From Dictyophora rubrovolvata (Eukaryota > Basidiomycota > Agaricomycetes > Phallales > Phallaceae): a stretch of DNA of 64,000 bases. The stretch covers positions 1,054,001 to 1,118,000 of the forward strand of contig CP114124.1 in assembly GCA_029959195.1 (NCBI GenBank), written 5' to 3'. Within the stretch, counting starts at the first letter, position 1. Each line of letters begins with the position of its first letter. Shown one piece after another: positions 10,542 to 20,924 of the stretch. Both the position numbers and the translations under genes were made by a program. The notes under the pieces are model-generated. The model ran no database searches. It was not told the origin of the DNA and was given only the letters and a program-made list of their open reading frames with translations.

Positions 10542-11144
10542 TGTGAGGGATTTGTTTTAGATTTAGAATAGGCTTAGTTCCTAATAAAATATAATGGAGT
10601 TTTGTTTAGGGATTGTTCAGCAACTAAAAGTCCTGTTATTGAAGGTGAGACGCTTGAAGGAATATTTGAACTTAAGAATTAAGTTCAAATTAGTAGAGAT
10701 AGATAGGGACTTATTACTAAGTCCTTGAGAATAGAAAAAGATAAGAGGAAAAAAGACCAATTTGATTGGTAAGCACTTTAGTGCACAACAGTAGTTACAA
10801 GATAGATAGATTACAAGAGAAATGAGCCCCTATTTATACACCTTGAGCAAGTACAAATAGCTCCAAACATTAGTAAGAGAAACATCATGTGAAAGATAAG
10901 AAATTACTTAAAAAGGAAGTGAATGAATAATAGTGGATCAGGGAAAATTATAGTGAGACAGGGAAGTGGAGAGAGATGATAAGAAAATAAAGGGGTTCCT
11001 GGAACTAAGTCATCTGACTGTTCCTGAAAGATAAGGTACATTACAAATAAAGGATTATTAAAGCAAGCAGGAACTAAAAAAAGAATAAAGAAAATACTTG
11101 TTTTTTTTGGGTAGATAAGGGAGGAAATCATGAAATACATGACA
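10542..11144. mobile_element. Solo LTR (about 600 bp) of an LTR retrotransposon
   Basis: It starts TGTGAGGGATTTG and ends TACATGACA, with an exact 5-bp target duplication CAGTG (10537-10541 and 11145-11149). It lies inside exon 3 of T3-left, where the intact twin reads straight through the same site. A TATA-like ATTTATACACC is near 10832. No internal region is present. The exact duplication suggests a fairly recent insertion followed by LTR-LTR recombination. Strand is not determined. Confidence 0.85.
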
Positions 11145-11775
11145 CAGTGCCTATAAGATCAGACCCGAACACATAGTTGACACTGTTCAATTGACCATTC
11201 ACTTGTTCAACTAGAAATGTCCCATTGCTGTTGCTGAAGTAGACCTGCAGTTCCTTCAAAGCTGAGCCAGATGAACCGAATTTATCCGGTGTTTTTGTGT
11301 ATATAAACTATCTGTGAGGTTAGCTGGAAAAAAAAGGTAATGGAAAGTTGATATCAGCTTGATACCTGAATGTTATCCCCAGTTCCGTATCTACCTATGA
11401 CAGCTTGAGTCTTGTCTCCTGAGAATTGTGCATCGGGGTTCACTCGGATAGTATAGACGATATGGTTTTGAGAAATTTCTTTGGAAACCTGGGATAGAAG
11501 GCCTGAAAAGTTAATTCTGAATATTCAGCTCGAAAATGCACGAAATATCCATCCTTACTTGTGGAGTCTAGTGCATTGTGCTGTTGAGTAGGTGGTTATG
11601 GGGTAATGTGAACATACCGAGCAGGTTAGTAATTCCACTATCAGTCCGGAGCGACAATCGCTGACGGGCGAATATGGGTAAGGCGCTGGTCATGGCTGAG
11701 TAGTTGATACTTGAGCTTGAGTAGTAGTACCAGATGGGAAACACTTGGTGTGCGGCAACCAGTCTAAGATCAAGC

Positions 11776-11782
11776 TTTTATA
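11776..11782 (-). promoter_or_regulatory. TATA box of T3-left
   Basis: TATAAAA followed by GCTTGATC on the minus strand, about 83 nt before the old start codon. It is retained although the gene is broken. Confidence 0.55.
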
Positions 11783-13110
11783 AACTTACAGCAGTTCCCC
11801 TCGTGTTACACACCCGAGGAATGGCACTGTTAATAGGATTTATGGGTTATGTAGTATCAAATCACTACCACTTCAAGTTTGGTACCATTTCAGTACGACT
11901 CGGTTAGGACCAATACACACCCAACCAGAGGGCAGGTTGTTTTCACATAATCTAGCTTCAATTCAGTTTTCTATCCTACTCAATAAGCTACCCCAGCCAC
12001 CAGTTACCTATTGCTCCATTTAAATTTGCTAAAGTTTATCAATTCTTCACCCTCAATTGAACGCCATTGAGTGAGCCAGACATCAGTTGTATTAAAACAA
12101 TAGATGGGGAATTTAGTATTTCACAGAAACTTCTCGTGCACCTGAATACAACTATAAAAGAGTGTTCCGCTAATCACCTGAATATAACGTCCCTGCATAT
12201 AAATCATACCTTCATAATGCAAGGTGGAAATTTGATTGTCACAGAGGGGTCACAATGACCTTGAGAGACCTAGTACGCAGCTTAATCTCATAATAGAATA
12301 GCCTAAACATTTATGGTACTTTTTCTTCCTTCTTGAATGTTACTTACACACTGAGAAGTGCGGGTATAATTTAGTTTCAATGAAGATGTTGGTATCGGAG
12401 TCGCTGGCTAACACTCAAATTAATATTGCGTCGTCGGCGATGATGCATTAGTTAAGTCTTAGTAAAATATTATAAATCCCGGTAGTTAGTTTTCATCTTT
12501 TCACATTTATAATTTTGTATATAAAGCTCTATATCTCGAGCACTAAATACTAAGTTCTATCTAAATCATAACTGCTAGTTGCGACAGAAGAACGATAATT
12601 TCAAATTGGCGCAGTGAGCTTCTAAGAGCGAGGTACACACGCCTTTTGAGTCTCAAAGACATAAATGGGACAATGACAAAAAAGGGTTCTTTTTCATATC
12701 GTCATGTCTGCGTCCGAAGAATTTTGCAATATCAATGCTATAAACTCGAACCAATGATTGAACAAATAGTTATAGCTAGGTTTAATGTGACAGAAATCTA
12801 GCTGTGCAGACATTTTTTTAATTGAATATGTGAATGTATATATACTCAACTAAATTGTGCAGTACAACCGCTAGAAATTAAAAGATATAGCCACAAAACA
12901 TTATATAAATAGCGTCGGAGACGCAGAAGTCCCGGAGCAAATGAATTAATAGGAAATGAATGAGAATAGGCTGGAGACCACGAACACTAGATGAATTCTC
13001 CAGGAGATCAGGAGAGCCAAAGCTAGATTGGCAGAGATGGGGCATGCTGGTCGTACTTTTCAATGGTTAACATGGCTAGACTACTACATATGAAGAACGT
13101 ACTAGGCTCT
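11783..13110. other. Spacer between T3-left and T4-left with a dispersed relic
   Basis: Mostly AT-rich sequence without a supported gene. At 12025-12140 a stretch (CTCAATTGAACGCCATTGA, then ACAATAGA-GGGAATTT) matches 47725-47800 in the same orientation, although the surrounding arms are inverted. It is therefore a separate dispersed repeat. The open frame at 12067-12258 here has a faintly SKP1/BTB-like look (TIDGEFSISQKLL) but is too short to call. Confidence 0.5.
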
Positions 13111-13116
13111 GATTCC

Positions 13117-13123
13117 TATAAAA
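13117..13123 (+). promoter_or_regulatory. TATA box of T4-left
   Basis: CCTATAAAATATC, 62 nt upstream of the start. The matching CCTATAAAACATT is at 49036-49042 for T4-right. Confidence 0.55.
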
Positions 13124-13184
13124 TATCTTCGACGTGAATAGGCAACTCAACACTAACAGACCAACGTGTCTTCCCTTTCATGCC

Positions 13185-13844
13185 ATGAGCACAGCAGTCG
13201 AAGTATTCCCGGTTACCCTTTCGCGCGGGATCCCTTATCAAGAGTATCGTTCCATTACCAATCCAATAGGTAAGGCTTAACACCTTATCACTCAGGACGT
13301 TCTGATGCTGTATCCAATATAGATATTGCCAGTAAGGAATTGTTGGTCTCTTAAGGCAGAGATACCTAATTAAAAGCTTATTCAAGATGTCCACTACCAT
13401 GCTAGTGACATCAAAGACATCACGAGCCAAGTCACCGACCTAAAGGACCCTGATAATCTGAAAGTGTTTCAGTTGGCCACCACTGTCACTGGCAACCCCA
13501 ATGCTGCGGATATTCAACTCTTTCACCATGCCATAGGTCCACTGGAGATAACTCCTGTTATTTGTTTAGTTGATATTCTAATGAAACATAATCCAGATAA
13601 AATTGAGCTATGATGGCGCTGACACGATTGCACTTCAAGTGTTCCTGAATATCCCAATCATCCCCTCCATTCAGGTGCTTAATACTTCGGGTTCATTGTC
13701 ATAAGGTGTTCAAGGCGATTTTGGTTACCCAGGGATCCTTTCCGGAATAGTTGGCATTGAAAGAAGGGGCGGAAAGACTACCCTTACATATTCAGCTATG
13801 GTCGTTGGGAAAACGTTTTCCGGAGGCATTCCTCTTCCATTCTG
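13185..13844 (+). pseudogene. T4-left: decayed copy of the T4 family gene
   Basis: Exon 1 (13185-13269, MSTAVEVFPVTLSRG), the 9-nt micro-exon at 13323-13331 (ATATTGCCA, Asp-Ile-Ala) and exon 3 from 13387 match T4-right. Where T4-right has a GT donor after CCACTGGAG, this copy has AT. In the last exon, Gln of LSQGIEG has become a TAA stop. The C-terminal ILSGIVGIERRGGKTTLTYS and KTFSGGIPLPF are still readable. The T5 remnant follows at 14610. Confidence 0.8.
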
Positions 13845-14609
13845 AAGTTATCCTCCCCTTTGAGTCTGCTCCTCATTTTCAGAGTCTAAACTCCTACTTT
13901 CTTGTCCTCTGTTTCTTTTGTTAGTTTGCAATTATACATTGCGACACATTGTTCACAAACGCTAGTGATTGTCAAATTACTCTGTCGCAAAATTTCGAAA
14001 CAACTTGAAGCAACCTGTTTAGATTGAATAGACTGATCGACAAAAAGAATTTGCCATACAGAGTCTGTCCAAGATTCAGAACTTACATGCCTGATCATGA
14101 CAGTCATGATTATTATACTGTCAGGTAATTTGGAAAACATGATGATGTAGGAGCACCTAAGAATACACAAGGAACTCGAGTTATGAGCTCAAGAATAAAA
14201 ATTAGTGCTTTGATAGAGGTGTATTAGCCAGTTTAGTTGTTAAAAGTAATCGGAACATTTTAGGCCCCAAAGTTGAACGTTGAACATTCAACATTCCAAC
14301 ACTTATAATATATTGGTTATGAAGAAGACTGAGGTTGCAGGTTATCTTCACCTGATCCCCCCAATCACAACATTCCGTTTAAATTTCTTTATAACTAATC
14401 GTCAATAACTGAATATAAAACTGAATTGAAGCTGAATTATGTTAAAATAACCTGGTACTGCCAGGAATGAACTGACGTACACCATTCTTTGTACAAAACC
14501 GGGAGTTTTGTGTTCATGTTATGCAATCTATATCATATAAACCCGGCTGCAAGTTGTTATTCGCCCCAGTCAGTTTTACCCCAAGCATACTCGTTCATTA
14601 CGTTTCAAA

Positions 14610-15150
14610 ATGTCTACTAGCAATGTAAGTTCGCATAATGAATTACGGAAACTGTGAAATTATAATTACTATTTATTTGCTTTAGAACATTCCTGATCTC
14701 ATCAAAGGCAGCAGTATGTGAACTCGAAGACTGAAATTCGGCGAGCCTCTTCCTAACTCTATGCCTTTAGTTGTCAGCGAAGAGAAGCACAGAGAAGCAA
14801 CAAAGCACTTCTCTGAAAAAAGTGACGGCATGATCATCCTTAAGACTCCTGAAAAGGACACAAAATTAATCGAGGAGTTGCTCGAGATCGCCATTCTCGG
14901 AGATAGTTTCATCAAAGTTCCCAAGGATGCTAAACATTGCACCTGCTGAGGCCGTCAGTACAGCGTCCTCAATATAACAAACACGGGCGTCAACGTTCAT
15001 GGCAAACAACTTACAAAGGATATCACCACCGGAACATATGGATATATCTGGAACAGAACTGTCCCTACTGGTATCACTTGCTACAATTGCAAGAAACGGG
15101 GGGATAATGGTATAGCCAGCTACTGGCTTGTATTTTACTCGTGTTCTTGA
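14610..15150 (+). pseudogene. T5-left: family-linked gene with one in-frame stop
   Basis: Exons 14610-14624 (MSTSN), 14686-14713 (NIPDLIKGS) and 14771-15150 form one frame: KHFSEKSDGMIILKTPEKD, FIKVPKDAKHCTC, then TGA, then GRQYSVLNITNTGVNVHG and a C-terminal part with GTYGYIWNR and two CxxC-like pairs. The TGA aligns with TGT (Cys) in T5-right. Without it the protein would be about 140 residues. The family is unrecognised and not visibly homologous to T1-T4. A TATA-like ATATAAACCC lies upstream. Selenocysteine recoding is improbable in this group of fungi. Confidence 0.65.
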
Positions 15151-16242
15151 TGAACTAAACAAATGCGGCTGTATAAATCTTTACGTTGACTTTAACAATA
15201 TCATTGATGGTTTTCTTGAAACTATTATCAATGATTGATCATCTTTTGTATATGTAAAACTCACTTGAAGTGCTAAGTACTAAGTCCTTGTATTTAGAAA
15301 AGATGCGAACACTCTGGCCTGAAGCTCAGAAATGGCTTATTATGAAACATGCCATGGAGAAGTGCTGTAAGGGTTCACGCTCTTATGGCCACACAGAAGA
15401 GCATTGTGCAATGATGTGACACGAATGTGACATGTAACTACAGGGCCTCAGATCCAGGAGCCGGTGGACGACACTCTTTACTATCAATCTGCGTACTGTA
15501 ATTTTGGCTAAGTTGACATCACATTTATTTTATTGGGTCTATAACTTGTAACGTAATGGACCTCTCTATCGCCACCAGCGACACTAGCTTTCATAAGGAG
15601 ACAACACGTTGGAGCTTCAGGTTTTTTTCACCACTAATTATATCTGAACCATGGGGCCTTGGGGGTTTCGCCTGACACAGAACTTAGCATGCGAGTTTAT
15701 GTGAAGGTGAAACTTACCATGAGTATATCTTTATGTTTTCTATTGACATTTCATTGTATGCAGATGTGGCTCAGATGGTCTCTGTGGGTCAACTGAATTC
15801 GTTTTCAAGAAACTTTACTTAGAAGTTAGAACAAAGAACAGAACTTTTATGGTCGAAAATTAAGATACTTTCAATGACTGAATACGGGGTTAGAACCACT
15901 CTCGAGACGCACTGGCTATATGGCTTATCCAAGTTAATATACTTGATTGGTTGATTGATCGCCCAAGGTTCTGTACACATTGACTCGCTAAGACACAACC
16001 ATCAGATTGTTGTCTGGAATTTCATGTTCTCATTTTGAGATTGTCTCAGTCTTCCACTTAATCAAGGGAAAGGACTTAGAACGATAACTGTGATCTAAAC
16101 GCAAAACTCAACATAAATCATATCAAGAAGTTTGGAGTAAGCACAACATAGTATCTATTTCCTCCCCTTTGTTTTTGGGTGGTACTGAGGTTTAAAAATT
16201 CAGGAGAAAAAAAAAGAAAGTAAAAAAAAGCAGCAGAACATT
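15151..16242. other. Spacer between T5-left and T1b
   Basis: No gene seen. The part at 15990-16230 repeats the 3' flank of T1a (4460-4690), for example GTTGTCTGGAATTTCATGTT and AAAGGACTTAGAACGATAAC. It marks the end of the T1-T2 direct repeat unit. The remainder aligns patchily with 45730-46780 in inverse orientation. Confidence 0.55.
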
Positions 16243-16912
16243 CTAGCCGCTGAATGGGGACAACGGAAGGGGTGACAGGAAAACGTCAACAGAATTTTCG
16301 TTGGCTTTTTGCCCCATCGCAGTGTACTGGTATGTCACGTTTGCTTTCTGGTCTTTTGAGAATTTAATGGCAGCAGAACCACTTAAGTAAGGTCCAAACG
16401 AAAAATTGATGGTATTGCTATTGCCCTTGTCGTCCACCAAATTGGATGTAGAACGAACTCGAACTGTTCCTAAAACTGGGAAGGTGAAGTAAATATGCAG
16501 GGATTTCAATTCGGATTGACTGATGCCTTTTCGTGGAATGCTCGTAATTATGAACTGATCAAGCTTCGAATCAGTGAAAACAAGAAATTTTAAAAAAAAA
16601 TTACATTGAGCCTGTGACCATCATCAAACCTGCCGATCAGAGCCTGAGGGTCGTTGGCATTCTTGGAGGTTGTCCTGGGATCAATGGTGCCCCTGTACAG
16701 AAATTCTAGAACGGCTGCCAAAATTCAACCAACTTGTACGTATAGGTAATATTTTTCCTTACATGCGACATCTAAAGATCTTTGCATTAGCGGGACTCAG
16801 GGAAGCCATGCTTCTTTATCATGGTGGTAAACATACCTACTGCATTGGTGACTCCACAATCAGTCTCAGTAGTCAGCTTGCTGAGGGGAAATGACGGTGC
16901 TTGAGTACTCAT
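16243..16912 (-). CDS. T1b: small beta-rich family protein
   Basis: Exons 16837-16912, 16605-16714 and 16243-16554 total 498 nt or 165 residues. The start gives MSTQAPSFPLSKLTTETDCG. Exon 2 carries an in-frame deletion of about 20 codons relative to T1-right, running straight from TTSKN to ANDPQALIGRFDDGH. Exon 3 (YFTFPVLGTVRVRS, FSFGPYLSGSAAIKF) is highly conserved. There is no signal peptide or known domain. The TATA position reads TTTAAAAGCTTGATC, so the promoter may be weaker than that of T1-right. The frame is open, but expression is uncertain. Confidence 0.7.
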
Positions 16913-17094
16913 GGTTAATAAGCAGGACCGAAGAAAAGTTTGCTTGATGAAGTACTCCAGTCAGATCAAGCTTTTAAACAATGTCCGACTACACGCCCAA
17001 CTGGGTGGTTAGGTTCCTGTCACAGAATCTAGCTGCACTAGCTCTAATTCTTTAGGTACGCCAATATATTACCACTTGTGTCATTACACCGAGT

Positions 17095-17350
17095 GAGCAC
17101 TGACATGTGACGTTGTCAGTCTCAGGATTTCAATACAAAATTGGTGAAACAAAGGGTCCTTCAACAATTGGAAATGAGGCAGCTTATAGATTCTTGACAG
17201 AGAAGATGAATTCACCGTGCACACATCAATTGGGCAAACTAAGGGTCATAAAGACCCTGTCAACGGAAATAGCTGAACGCCGTGAATATTATAATTTAGT
17301 TTCGCCACCATGTTTAAATGAATTGACAGAACCACTCCTATGAAAAAAAT
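17095..17350. repeat. T1b upstream spacer, direct repeat of 5500-5780
   Basis: It matches the T1a-T2a spacer in the same orientation up to AAGGAGT, where the 17358-18308 insert begins. The short open frame inside is not conserved between the copies and is not a gene. Confidence 0.75.
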
Positions 17351-17357
17351 AAGGAGT

Positions 17358-18308
17358 TCCTAGTTAACTGGTCCGATGCAACAATGAAATCTGAGATTTG
17401 ATCTCGGCAATTGGAGAGGACACCGGCCACCATCGCCTAAGAAAATAGTACAAAAATAGTATTAAATAACATCAAATTACAAAAGGCTCTGTCCAATCAT
17501 AAAGCGTGATGACTGATGAAGCTCCACTGAAACTTCGTACTTAGGAATGAGTAATATACTGGGCAATAAAAAAGGCTTCCTGACATGAGGAAACAAAAGA
17601 GTAAAAAAAGCAGGAAGGATAAGATAGACAGAGGAGCATTAGCCGGAGAAGGAAGAAAAGACTGAAAAAAATGTAAGGCAGAGAAGGAGTCGAACCAACA
17701 ACACAATATCCAGGTGGGATACACTGTACCACTCAGACACAACGTACTTTACGTACTTGCTCCTATCAACTGTATGATAATGCACTCACGCTGTTGGAAC
17801 ATTGAAGGCCCCATGTGATATATTCATTTGTATTTTCCTGTTCTCAACCTCAGAAACCAAATCAATATATCAGTTACTTTTTTCGAAATGATGTCTAGCC
17901 AGCACTTTCACAATCTGTGGCAGCACGAAATGTTTGCACAGTCTTATGGCTTTCTCATAGGGCACAGACCTGTTCAGTGGACAATCTTAATCATGACTCA
18001 TCGACATCGTAGGGCTTTGCATCGTGGGTTCGTCTCCCTGTTATGTCACTTTTCTGTGACTTTTCAGTCACATTACTTTTTTTTTCGGCTAAAAAACCAT
18101 CGTTATCGAGTGGATCCTATTGGTTTGTGATGCTCTAGTTCTCCCGCTTAATTATTTGTTACCTTTTCTAAGTTCAGATTTGTATATTTAGAACGTCGCC
18201 TATTTACAACAATTTTTTAGGTTACTGGGGTCCTCCATCCCAAACAGGCAATCGATCTCATTTCACTAAGCGGGATCGGACCAATCGACTGAACACTGAA
18301 AAAGAAGC
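17358..18308. mobile_element. Insert of about 0.95 kb flanked by AAGGAGT, containing a SINE-like unit
   Basis: The T1a-T2a spacer reads GGCAAGGAGTATATATC without interruption. Here AAGGAGT occurs at 17351-17357 and again at 18309-18315, with foreign sequence between. The 7-bp duplication suggests insertion of a mobile element. The ends are not clear inverted repeats and no protein is encoded. The SINE candidate at 17537-17757 is nested inside. Confidence 0.6.
17537..17757 (-). mobile_element. Candidate tRNA-derived SINE
   Basis: On the minus strand a tRNA-like head carries an A-box-like TGAGTGGTACAGTG and a perfect B box GGTTCGACTCC about 35 nt later, followed by a pyrimidine-rich body. Acceptor-stem halves do not pair, so this is not a working tRNA gene. 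CGTACTT occurs near both ends (about 17537 and 17751) as a possible target duplication. Confidence 0.5.
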
Positions 18309-18782
18309 AAGGAGTACATATCTTTTCTTCTATGTATGTCCACCATTCATTTAGGCCCCCGGTTATTTTACTAGAAGCCCTACAAAAGCCTATTACATCA
18401 TTCTTATTCACATTGACGTCGAGAATTCACGTTGACTTCTAATTAAATAACCATTCAGTTTATGATATGTCGAATGAATTAAGACACATAAATGTGTCGT
18501 CAAAGCGTGAACAATTGAATTCTGCACAGGCAGTACTCTTTACATACGTTAATTTTAGGCTAGGTTCTATGAAATGGCGTGCGCATATATTGGAATGCTT
18601 ACGGATCGATGGGACAATCAACCATCGAATGGCGGCTCTTGAGACACATGCCACACGTCCAAGTCGGCCATATCATTCGGCGTTGACATGCATACAATTA
18701 GACAAAGGTAGAATTCCGCTAGAGGAGTGATTACCCTTTCAATAATTCAATTTGTGGGACTGCCAGGTGCCACTTCTTTGCA

Positions 18783-18789
18783 TATAAAA
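18783..18789 (+). promoter_or_regulatory. TATA box of T2b
   Basis: TATAAAATCTGAAG, 53 nt before the T2b start. It aligns with the T2a TATA at 6260-6266. Confidence 0.6.
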
Positions 18790-18835
18790 TCTGAAGTTGT
18801 TAGAGTACGATTAGCAGATTTTTCACAGCATCATC

Positions 18836-19504
18836 ATGAGTACAGTAGTTCAAGTACTACCATCTTCGCTCGTAGGCGTTCCCTATCGAACTGATCGCGC
18901 CATTGTTGGTGCAACAGGTAGGATTCATTCTCCATTCAATCAATTCACGACGGGTTGACTGTGCCATTAGATATTTCTAGTAAGGACACACTCCATTTTA
19001 CCCGTAAATTTCTAACCGGGATGACCACAAGCTCTCTATTATAACGCTGGTCAAGTGAAAAATATCACGAAGAACGTCAAATATCTGATAGACCCTGATA
19101 ATCTGGGAGTATTTGAGTTGGCAGCTAGCCTACCTAAGAAAGTTGGAAAAGGAACCCTCTATGAGTATGGGGTCGGCCCACTGACTGTACTTTGCTTTTC
19201 TTCTTTTGGAAAAAAAACCTGATGTTGATTATTTCAGTTTAAATTACAACTCATTGAGAACGACCATCTTTCACTCCAAACGTTCTTCAGTCCTCCACTT
19301 TTTCCTGCTATCTTAATGGATAGCTCTTATAGCACCCTTAATAGAGGTATCTCCACCACTATTGGGCCTGCTGATATTCTTGACGGCACGGTCATAATCA
19401 CCAAGGGAGTGGACCACAAACCCCACCTTAAATACGATATCACCTTCACAAATTCTAAAAAGAGATACAGAGGCAATATCATTCTCGACTTCAAGTATAA
19501 CTGA
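18836..19504 (+). CDS. T2b: small beta-rich family protein with 9-nt micro-exon
   Basis: Exons 18836-18917, 18971-18979 (micro-exon ATATTTCTA), 19032-19186 and 19238-19504 total 513 nt or 170 residues, with an open frame. Features include MSTVVQVLPSSLVGVPY, AGQVKNITKNVKYL, LSLQTFFSPPLFPAILMDSS and IGPADILDGTVIITKG. It is the left-arm counterpart of T2-right (43493-44158). Without the micro-exon, the exon 1 to exon 3 join breaks the frame, which supports the model. No signal peptide, membrane segment or known domain; function unknown. Confidence 0.75.
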
Positions 19505-19570
19505 AGTTGATCCCCGTGTCCTTTCTTGCGCACTTAGGGATGCGAAACGCGGAAAAGTTAATCTGTACAT

Positions 19571-20690
19571 CAATCAGTCTTACTCCGAACAAAAAATGCA
19601 CGGAAACTCACCTTGAATATACGTCTACTCCATATATGATCGAATTTATACCTGTAGTTACTCTTCACCCCCATTTCAAATATATCCACCAAAAGAGCTC
19701 TTAACTTTCTTGGTTGTCGTCACAATGGTTTCTTCACATTCCCAGACCTTCTTGATCGTATGCCTGAATCGAGTGATTTGAAAAGAGATTTATCATTTTG
19801 AAGATGATGATTAAAGTATGGGAGACAAATGACTGGAGTGCGAGAAGCATCAGGACCCGGCTAATAAAGCATGTCCAGGCATTCGCTCGTGAACACTTGC
19901 AATGATATCGGAAAGATGTATAATGTTGCAGCTCGTTCGAGAACGTCCTCTTTCCAGTAAACCGAGGGGTAGAGATGGTTTTCGAAAGCGGGACCCCGGA
20001 GAAGGATAAGAGAGGGATGTTACTCTGTTAAGTTTGCGACAACGAGACTTTATCCGTGGAGGAATTCCCGTCTGGGTTTTCTTCGCTCCGATTTCCAGGG
20101 CTGCCATTACGCGTTGCACTAGTCGCATTCACCGCAACTGTCTCTATGTTAGAAGAATGAACCGAAGCAGAGAGAATTAAACTTATCCCAATGCCGAAGA
20201 TGTGTAAATAGCGGCACGTAAAGCGTTGAGAAAGCACGACAATGGAAGTAACTATCCCTGGAGTGGGTCTCTAGAACGCGTAGGACAGAGTCTGAACTCG
20301 ATAAAAAAAATGGTTCCTAAGCCACTTGTGGCGTGTCAAATAAGAAGTGATAATAAACAAGAAAGCATATCAAAGGTCGAAAGATTAAGAGGAATGAATA
20401 CTGTGTCAGTAATCGCGAAATGTTTGTCAGAAAAAAATGCAAAAAAAAACAGATCGTTATACTGACTCATCGGTTAGGACATCGACATTCACACTTCTTA
20501 GCGTGCTCAGAATGCTCAGAACGATTATTGAGACCTGGGCTGCGAAGGATATTAAATTCGAGGCGAAATGCTGAAAATGGATGGGTTGAATGTGTCGGAC
20601 GCGTGACGTGCAACAAGAATTAGACGCCCATCAGTAGTGGTGACGCCAACACATTGATTCTTGTTCGTTCCCAATTACCTCAATGTCGAC
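19571..20690. other. Spacer without a supported gene
   Basis: Beyond the end of the left arm. Short frames on both strands lack ATG-supported motifs. One minus frame at 20028-20237 looks hydrophobic at its start but opens with GTG, not ATG, and has no conserved neighbour exons. Confidence 0.45.
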
Positions 20691-20691
20691 G

Positions 20692-20740
20692 TTCAACGTT
20701 CAACATTCAACATTCAACATTCAACATTCAACATCAATCA
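20692..20740. repeat. Heptanucleotide repeat (TTCAACA/G)n
   Basis: Six or so copies of CATTCAA / CGTTCAA in a row. A short, partly palindromic version (GTTGAACGTTGAACATTCAA) lies at about 14273-14300 downstream of T4-left. Confidence 0.85.
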
Positions 20741-20924
20741 TCTGTCACCCTCAGTGAGCTTTGCAAACTCTTCCCCAATCTGGTCCCGTAGCTATTATTG
20801 ATTGTCTAGTTTTTTTCTTAACTTGATTCCGCTTGCGCTCCTAGTCCTCTAGGGATGCGTCAGGCTGGGATCGGAAAGGGGAGCGTGAATAGGGCATGAA
20901 CGGGAACGGAAAAAGGTGAGCGCA

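Larger units (their letters stand above)
8881..11693 (-). pseudogene. T3-left: broken copy of the T3 family gene
   Basis: The start at 11693 gives MTSALPIFARQRLSLRTDSG, and exons 1 and 2 match T3-right. Exon 3 is split. Its first part ends at about 11150. Its last part, ending at the stop at 8881, lies beyond two insertions: a solo LTR (10542-11144) and a TIR element (9012-10526). The last few codons also differ from T3-right. A TATA box remains at 11776-11782. The intact counterpart is at 49727-50411. The gene is evidently dead, while its twin is preserved. Confidence 0.85.
8145..19570. repeat. Left arm of a large inverted segmental duplication
   Basis: The order UCH 3' end, T3(-), T4(+), T5(+), T1b(-), T2b(+) is the reverse complement of 43430-50790. 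Similarity is high in exons and introns and patchy between genes. The left arm is longer (about 11.4 kb against 7.4 kb), largely because of insertions: a solo LTR at 8521-8850, a TIR element at 9012-10526, a solo LTR at 10542-11144, and an insert at 17358-18308. Similarity stops shortly after T2b, near 19570. Confidence 0.85.

Noticed and set aside
12067-12258. Short plus-strand frame with SKP1/BTB-like look
   Set aside because: 63 codons only; the second copy of the region at 47.7 kb does not keep the frame. Kept only as a dispersed relic.
14900-14960. In-frame TGA as selenocysteine codon in T5-left
   Set aside because: The twin copy has TGT at this position, and higher fungi are not known to encode selenoproteins.
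17107-17343. Plus open frame of 78 codons upstream of T1b
   Set aside because: The matching repeat at 5500-5780 does not preserve the frame, so it is spacer, not a gene.
20028-20237. Minus frame with hydrophobic start, possible small secreted protein
   Set aside because: It opens with GTG rather than ATG, has no exon partners and is not conserved in the duplicated arms.
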